Assembly (NCBI GenBank): GCA_900471515.1
Contig: UCFC01000030.1
Coordinates: 62,001 to 126,000 of the forward strand
DNA: 64,000 bases
Direction: 5' to 3'
Origin: Hyphomicrobiales bacterium
GTDB lineage: Bacteria; Pseudomonadota; Alphaproteobacteria; Rhizobiales; Rhizobiaceae
The position numbers and the translations under genes are program-made. The notes under the pieces were generated by a model. That model ran no database searches, was not told the DNA's origin, and saw only the letters and a list, made by a program, of their open reading frames with translations. Position 1 is the stretch's first letter, and the number at the start of each line of letters is the position of its first letter. Positions 60,163 to 64,000 of the stretch are shown piece after piece.

Positions 60163-61056
60163 GTGAAACTTCGGGCAACGTTGATCGGTTTTGCGGCCAT
60201 CTTGATGTGGTCGTTTCTGGCGCTCTTTACCAAGGCATCCGGCAAGATGCCGCCGTTGCAGCTTTCGGCCATCTGTTTTGCCATCGGCAGCATCCCCGGC
60301 ATTCTCGTGCTCGTCTCCAACCCGTCGCGGATGGCACTTCTGAAGCAGCCGGCAAAGGTCTGGATCACCGGAATTGCCGGTCTGTTCGGTTATCACTTCC
60401 TCTATTTCACGGCCTTGAGAAACGCGCCGGCGGTCGAGGCGGGGCTGATTGCCTATCTCTGGCCGCTGCTGATCGTCGTCGGTTCGGCGCTGCTGCCGGG
60501 CGAGAGACTGCGCTGGTATCACATCGTCGGCGCTCTGGCCGGTCTGTGCGGCACCTTCCTGATCGTCGGGAGCAACGGTATCGATTTCGATGGTGCCTAC
60601 GCTGTCGGTTATGGCGCGGCCTTCCTCTGCGCCTTCACGTGGTCGGGCTATTCATTGCTGACGCGGCGCTTCGATGCCGTCTCGACCGATGTCGTCACCG
60701 GCTTCTGCCTTGCGACATCGGTACTTTCGCTGATTTGCCATGTGATGCTCGAGACGACCGTCTGGCCGGCGAGCGGCTTCGAGTGGCTTGCCGTCGTGGG
60801 CCTCGGTCTGTTTCCTGTCGGTGCGGCCTTCTATGCCTGGGATCACGGGGTCAAGAACGGTGATATCCAGATCCTGGGTGCGGCAAGCTATGCCACGCCT
60901 CTGCTTTCGACGCTGATCCTGACGATCTTCGGAATTGCCGAGCCGAGCTGGCGCATTGCGTTTGCCTGTCTGCTGATCACGGGCGGGGCGGTGCTGGCCG
61001 CACAGGAGATGTTGCGCCGCAAGCCGCAGATGCAGCCGGCGGCGGAACAGGCTTAA
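60163..61056 (+). CDS. DMT/EamA family exporter
   Basis: 297 residues from GTG behind a run of G (AAGGGGG). Ten membrane spans in two EamA halves: FAAILMWSFLALFTKASGK in the first, FTWSGYSLLTRRF starting the second, and AASYATPLLSTLIL near the end. It resembles YddG-type aromatic amino acid exporters, but the substrate cannot be fixed. The 3' end overlaps the convergent cupin gene by four bases. Confidence 0.87.
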   Translation: MKLRATLIGFAAILMWSFLALFTKASGKMPPLQLSAICFAIGSIPGILVLVSNPSRMALLKQPAKVWITGIAGLFGYHFLYFTALRNAPAVEAGLIAYLWPLLIVVGSALLPGERLRWYHIVGALAGLCGTFLIVGSNGIDFDGAYAVGYGAAFLCAFTWSGYSLLTRRFDAVSTDVVTGFCLATSVLSLICHVMLETTVWPASGFEWLAVVGLGLFPVGAAFYAWDHGVKNGDIQILGAASYATPLLSTLILTIFGIAEPSWRIAFACLLITGGAVLAAQEMLRRKPQMQPAAEQA

Positions 61057-61490
61057 TCGCCGGGTTTCCAGTCTGGCGGCGCCATCTCGAATTTGGAGAA
61101 TTCGAAGCCGGGCGCCACGGTGCAGCCGACCAGCGTATAGTCCCCGAGCGTTTCGGCCGATTGCCACCAGTTGGCGGGAATGATGGCCTGCGGCCGTTCA
61201 CCGCCGGCGATATCCATGCCGAGCGTCAGCGTCTGGCTGCCGGTACCGTCTTCGGAGCGATGCAGCGCGAGCGGCGCACCGGCATAGTAGTGCCAGACCT
61301 CGGCTGCGTCGTGCACGCGGTGCCAGTGCGAGCGCTGGCCCCTGGCAAGCAGATAGTAGATCGCCGTCGAATGGCCGCGCTCGCCGCCGTTGCCGTCGCG
61401 GAAGGTCTGGACGTACCAGCCGCCTTCGGGATGCGGCTGCATGCCGAGTTCGCGGATAATGTCCTCGGGAGTGAGGTCCCTGCCCGCCAT
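61053..61490 (-). CDS. Cupin-fold DUF985 protein
   Basis: 145 residues. DUF985 features: LGMQPHPEGGWYVQTFRD, TAIYYLLARGQRSHWHRVHDAAEVWHYY (cupin His/Glu motif), IIPANWWQSAE and VGCTVAPGFEFSKFEMA. The function of the family is not established. It follows gloB in the same direction with a two-base gap, so the two are co-transcribed. Confidence 0.9.
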   Translation of the reverse strand: MAGRDLTPEDIIRELGMQPHPEGGWYVQTFRDGNGGERGHSTAIYYLLARGQRSHWHRVHDAAEVWHYYAGAPLALHRSEDGTGSQTLTLGMDIAGGERPQAIIPANWWQSAETLGDYTLVGCTVAPGFEFSKFEMAPPDWKPGD

Positions 61491-61493
61491 GTC

Positions 61494-62264
61494 CTAGAAG
61501 TTGTCCTTGCGTTTGCGGATTTCGGCGAAGACTTCTTCATTGGTCTTGCCTTCCATCAGCAGGTTGCGGCGGATGGCAGGATCGGCGGCACGCAGGAAGG
61601 GATTGGTTTCCTTCTCCAGCGCCAGGGTCGTCGGGATGGTGAACCTGCCTTCGGCCCGCAGCGCTTCGATTTCGGCCGCACGGCTCTTCAGGCGCGCGTT
61701 GTCCGGGTCGATCGTGAGCGCAAAGCGGGCGTTGGAGAGCGTGTATTCGTGGCCGAAATAGACGGCGGTCTCATCCGGCAGGACGGCAAGCTTCTGCAGC
61801 GAATGCCACATGTCGGCTGCCGGACGCTCGAACAGGCGGCCGCAGCCGAGCGCAAAGAGCGTATCGGCGGCAAAGAGCAGCTTGTCGTCGGCAAAGTGGT
61901 AACAGATATGGCCCGCCGTATGGCCGGGCGTTTCAATGACGTTGACCGTATGGTCGCCGAACAGGAAGCTGTCGCCGTCGCCCATCGTCTTGTCGAGGCC
62001 GGGAATGGCCACGGCCTCGTTGATCGGGCCGATGATTTCAAGGCCGTACTGTTCCTTCAGCGCCAGATTGCCTTCCACGTGGTCGATATGATGATGGGTG
62101 GTAAAGATATGGGTGATAGTCCAGCCGCGGCGTGCGGCGGCAGCTTCGACGGCTGCCGCATCGGGGGCGTCGATCGAGGCAGTCTGGCCGGTCTCGGTGT
62201 CATGGACCAGCACGCCGAAATTATCGCTGCGGCAGAGAAAAACGTCTAATTCCAAAGGTTTCAT
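61494..62264 (-). CDS. gloB: Hydroxyacylglutathione hydrolase (glyoxalase II)
   Basis: 256 residues. Metallo-beta-lactamase fold with TTHHHIDH (H57, H59, D61, H62), PGHTAGHICYH and the GCGRLFERPAADMWHSLQKL and YFGHEYTLSNARFAL segments specific for glyoxalase II. It hydrolyses S-lactoylglutathione to lactate, completing methylglyoxal detoxification. Divergent from a methyltransferase gene, the common rhizobial arrangement. Confidence 0.95.
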   Translation of the reverse strand: MKPLELDVFLCRSDNFGVLVHDTETGQTASIDAPDAAAVEAAAARRGWTITHIFTTHHHIDHVEGNLALKEQYGLEIIGPINEAVAIPGLDKTMGDGDSFLFGDHTVNVIETPGHTAGHICYHFADDKLLFAADTLFALGCGRLFERPAADMWHSLQKLAVLPDETAVYFGHEYTLSNARFALTIDPDNARLKSRAAEIEALRAEGRFTIPTTLALEKETNPFLRAADPAIRRNLLMEGKTNEEVFAEIRKRKDNF

Positions 62265-62354
62265 CGCTCAAACAATCCCTTATCCCTCGAACTGACCGGG
62301 AATGTAGAGGTTCCGGCCTTGAAGTCCAACCGGTCATTGATAACATTTGGGATA

Positions 62355-63095
62355 ATGCACGCCGATATCGTCGATCTTCGCCAATTCTATCATTCCGAGC
62401 TTGGACGCATGGCCGAGCAGTCGATTGCCATGGCATTGTCGTCGCTTTGGGTGCGGCTGCCGCAGGAGCGGCTGGTGGGCATTGGCTATTCCGTGCCCTT
62501 CCTCGACCGGTTCCAGGCCGATACGGAACGCACTTTCGCCTTCATGCCGGCCGGGCAGGGGGCCGTGAACTGGCCGGTGGGCTCGCTTTCCTCCACGGCG
62601 CTGATCTTCGATGAGGAATTGCCGCTGCCGGATTCCTCGATCGACCGGGTGCTGATGGTGCACTCGCTGGAATTTGCCGAAAGCCCGCGTGAAACCCTGA
62701 AGGAACTCTGGCGGGTGCTGGCTCCGGGCGGGCGGCTCGTCATCGTCGTGCCCAACCGCCGCGGTGTCTGGGCGCGCATGGAGCACACGCCTTTCGGTTC
62801 GGGCCGGCCCTATTCGCGCGGCCAGCTGACCCATCTGCTGCGAGAGACCAATTTCACGCCGGGCGCTACGGCGGAGGCGCTGTTCTTCCCGCCGTCGAAA
62901 CTGCGCGCCGTGCTGCGCCTGCGCCGCGGCTTCGAGCGGATCGGCCGCACGCTCTGGCCGGCTTTTTCCGGCGTCATCATCGTGGAAGCGCAGAAACGGC
63001 TCTACCAGGGCCTGCCGGTTGCCGCCCGCGCCTCGCGGCGCGTCTTCGTGCCCGTGCTTGCGCCGCATGGCGTGCCGACCACACGCAGCCGCTAG
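62355..63095 (+). CDS. SAM-dependent methyltransferase
   Basis: 246 residues from the ATG at 62355 (GGGA before it). It begins ADIVDLRQFYHSELGRMAEQ, the opening of a conserved rhizobial methyltransferase found beside gloB, and carries PLPDSSIDRVLMVHSLEFAE and WRVLAPGGRLVIVVPNRRGVWAR of the Methyltransf_11 group. The SAM glycine loop is degenerate (LVGIGYSVPFLDRF). The substrate is not known; a bifunctional link to gloB has not been shown here. Confidence 0.85.
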   Translation: MHADIVDLRQFYHSELGRMAEQSIAMALSSLWVRLPQERLVGIGYSVPFLDRFQADTERTFAFMPAGQGAVNWPVGSLSSTALIFDEELPLPDSSIDRVLMVHSLEFAESPRETLKELWRVLAPGGRLVIVVPNRRGVWARMEHTPFGSGRPYSRGQLTHLLRETNFTPGATAEALFFPPSKLRAVLRLRRGFERIGRTLWPAFSGVIIVEAQKRLYQGLPVAARASRRVFVPVLAPHGVPTTRSR

Positions 63096-63181
63096 GCTTG
63101 CGGCCCTCGACAAAATTGCCGTTCCGTTCTAATTGCACTCAAGTCTTTCGCCGGCTTTCCGGCAGTTCCCAAGGTCGATCC

Positions 63182-64000
63182 ATGAGCGTTGAGATGATGA
63201 AGCCCGTTCCGCGTCCCGGTATTCTGGATATTGCAGCCTATGTGCCGGGCAAGGAGCATGCACCGGGTGTGGCCCGCGTCTACAAGCTCTCCTCCAACGA
63301 GACGCCGCTTGGCGCAAGCCCGAAGGCGATCGAGGCGTTCAAGGCAGCTGCGGGCAATCTCGAGCGCTACCCGGACGGCCAGGCGCACGAGCTGCGCGAG
63401 GCGATCGCTTCCGTGCACGGCCTCAACCCGGCAAACATCCTGTGCGGCAACGGCTCCGACGAGCTGCTCGGCCTGCTCTGCCACGTCTATCTCGGGGCCG
63501 GCGACGAAGGCATCATCACCGAGCACGGCTTCCTCGTCTACAAGATCCAGATCATGGGCGCGGGCGCCACGCCGGTTGTGGTCAAGGAAAAGGACCATAC
63601 GGTCGATGTGGATGCGATCCTGGCTGCCGTGACGGACAAGACGAAGATCGTCTTCATCGCCAATCCCGGCAATCCGACCGGCACCTATATTCCCGTCACC
63701 GAGATCCGTCGCCTGCAGGCCGGCCTGCCGAAACATGTCGTCCTCGTGCTCGATGCGGCCTATGCGGAATATGTTCGGCGCAACGACTACGAAGCGGGCA
63801 TCGAGGTCGTCTCCTCGAACGCCAACGTCGTCATGACCCGCACCTTCTCGAAGGTCTACGGGCTGGCGGCGCTGCGTGTCGGCTGGATGTATGCGCCGGC
63901 CGAGATCATCGATGCGCTGAACCGCGTGCGCGGACCCTTCAACATGAATGCGCCGGCAATCGCTGCCGGTGCCGCGGCGATCCGCGACCAGCCCTTTGTT
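63182..64000 (+). CDS. hisC: Histidinol-phosphate aminotransferase (5' part)
   Basis: The first 273 codons; the gene runs off the right edge. The start follows AAGG at eight bases. PLP fold-type I: LSSNETPLGASPKAIEAF, ERYPDGQAHELREAIA, CGNGSDELLGLLC, FIANPGNPTGTY, LDAAYAEYV and K224 in TFSKVYGLAALRVGW. It converts histidinol phosphate to the imidazole-acetol form in histidine synthesis, and many alphaproteobacterial HisC also act on aromatic amino acids. Confidence 0.95.
   Translation, partial: MSVEMMKPVPRPGILDIAAYVPGKEHAPGVARVYKLSSNETPLGASPKAIEAFKAAAGNLERYPDGQAHELREAIASVHGLNPANILCGNGSDELLGLLCHVYLGAGDEGIITEHGFLVYKIQIMGAGATPVVVKEKDHTVDVDAILAAVTDKTKIVFIANPGNPTGTYIPVTEIRRLQAGLPKHVVLVLDAAYAEYVRRNDYEAGIEVVSSNANVVMTRTFSKVYGLAALRVGWMYAPAEIIDALNRVRGPFNMNAPAIAAGAAAIRDQPFV

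Overview
The window is a GC-rich alphaproteobacterial chromosome segment, most likely from the Rhizobiaceae (Rhizobium/Agrobacterium-like). The reasons are the C4-pathway 5-aminolevulinate synthase, the aerobic cobaltochelatase pair cobS-cobT behind bolA and a J-domain gene, an FdsGBACD-type soluble formate dehydrogenase, ThiXYZ/YkoF thiamine-precursor uptake, a SoxR that controls a reductase rather than soxS, and the order xerD-aroK-aroB-CorB. Species cannot be given from sequence reading alone. Most of the window is core genome with tight, overlapping operons.

Layout. 1-2.3 kb: end of the ATP synthase operon (atpG', atpD, atpC) with a small Cys-pair protein gene between atpD and atpC. 2.5-4.6 kb: a sugar transferase and a membrane acyltransferase, probably for surface polysaccharide. 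4.7-8 kb (minus): TPP riboswitch-ykoF-thiX-thiZ-thiY, uptake of a thiamine pyrimidine precursor. 8.1-9.3 kb: a flavin reductase divergent from soxR around a consensus SoxR box. 9.4-10.6 kb: an SDR and an ArsR regulator with an operator inside its own promoter. 10.6-19.5 kb: LysR regulator, fdsGBA-fdhD-fdsD and an oxalate/formate-type MFS transporter, a complete formate oxidation module. 19.6-22 kb: cytosolic double-PAS chemoreceptor plus CheW. 22.2-25 kb: arginase and ornithine aminotransferase divergent from an Lrp/AsnC regulator. 25-33.1 kb: tamB (with seven 107-residue tandem repeats) and tamA. 33.2-38 kb: a small lipoprotein, hemA, dxr, a BON protein, a methyltransferase and a 53-residue membrane peptide.

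38.2-40.55 kb is the one clearly accessory stretch. It has paired inverted ends carrying repeated TGTCCC motifs, it splits what looks like a small membrane-protein gene, and it lies just downstream of the 3' end of tRNA-Arg(CCT). Inside are decayed sequence, two small orphan ORFs, a frameshifted acetyltransferase remnant and an intact stand-alone trypsin-like serine protease. No integrase, istA or istB is visible.

40.6-64 kb returns to core genes: an M20 peptidase, a D,D-carboxypeptidase, a CobW GTPase with a His-rich loop, an L,D-transpeptidase with a TusA-like protein, accA, xerD, aroK-aroB-CorB, bolA, the J-domain gene, cobS-cobT, a phytase-like esterase, a P-loop kinase, a queuosine-precursor transporter behind a candidate preQ1-like leader, rpmB, a DUF3108 protein, a DMT exporter, a DUF985 cupin, gloB, a methyltransferase, and the 5' part of hisC cut by the window edge.

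The best candidates for new biology are the bounded protease island, the pseudoknot-like leader at 58.68 kb that would pair with its own start codon, the extra gene inside the atp operon, and the TamB repeat expansion.
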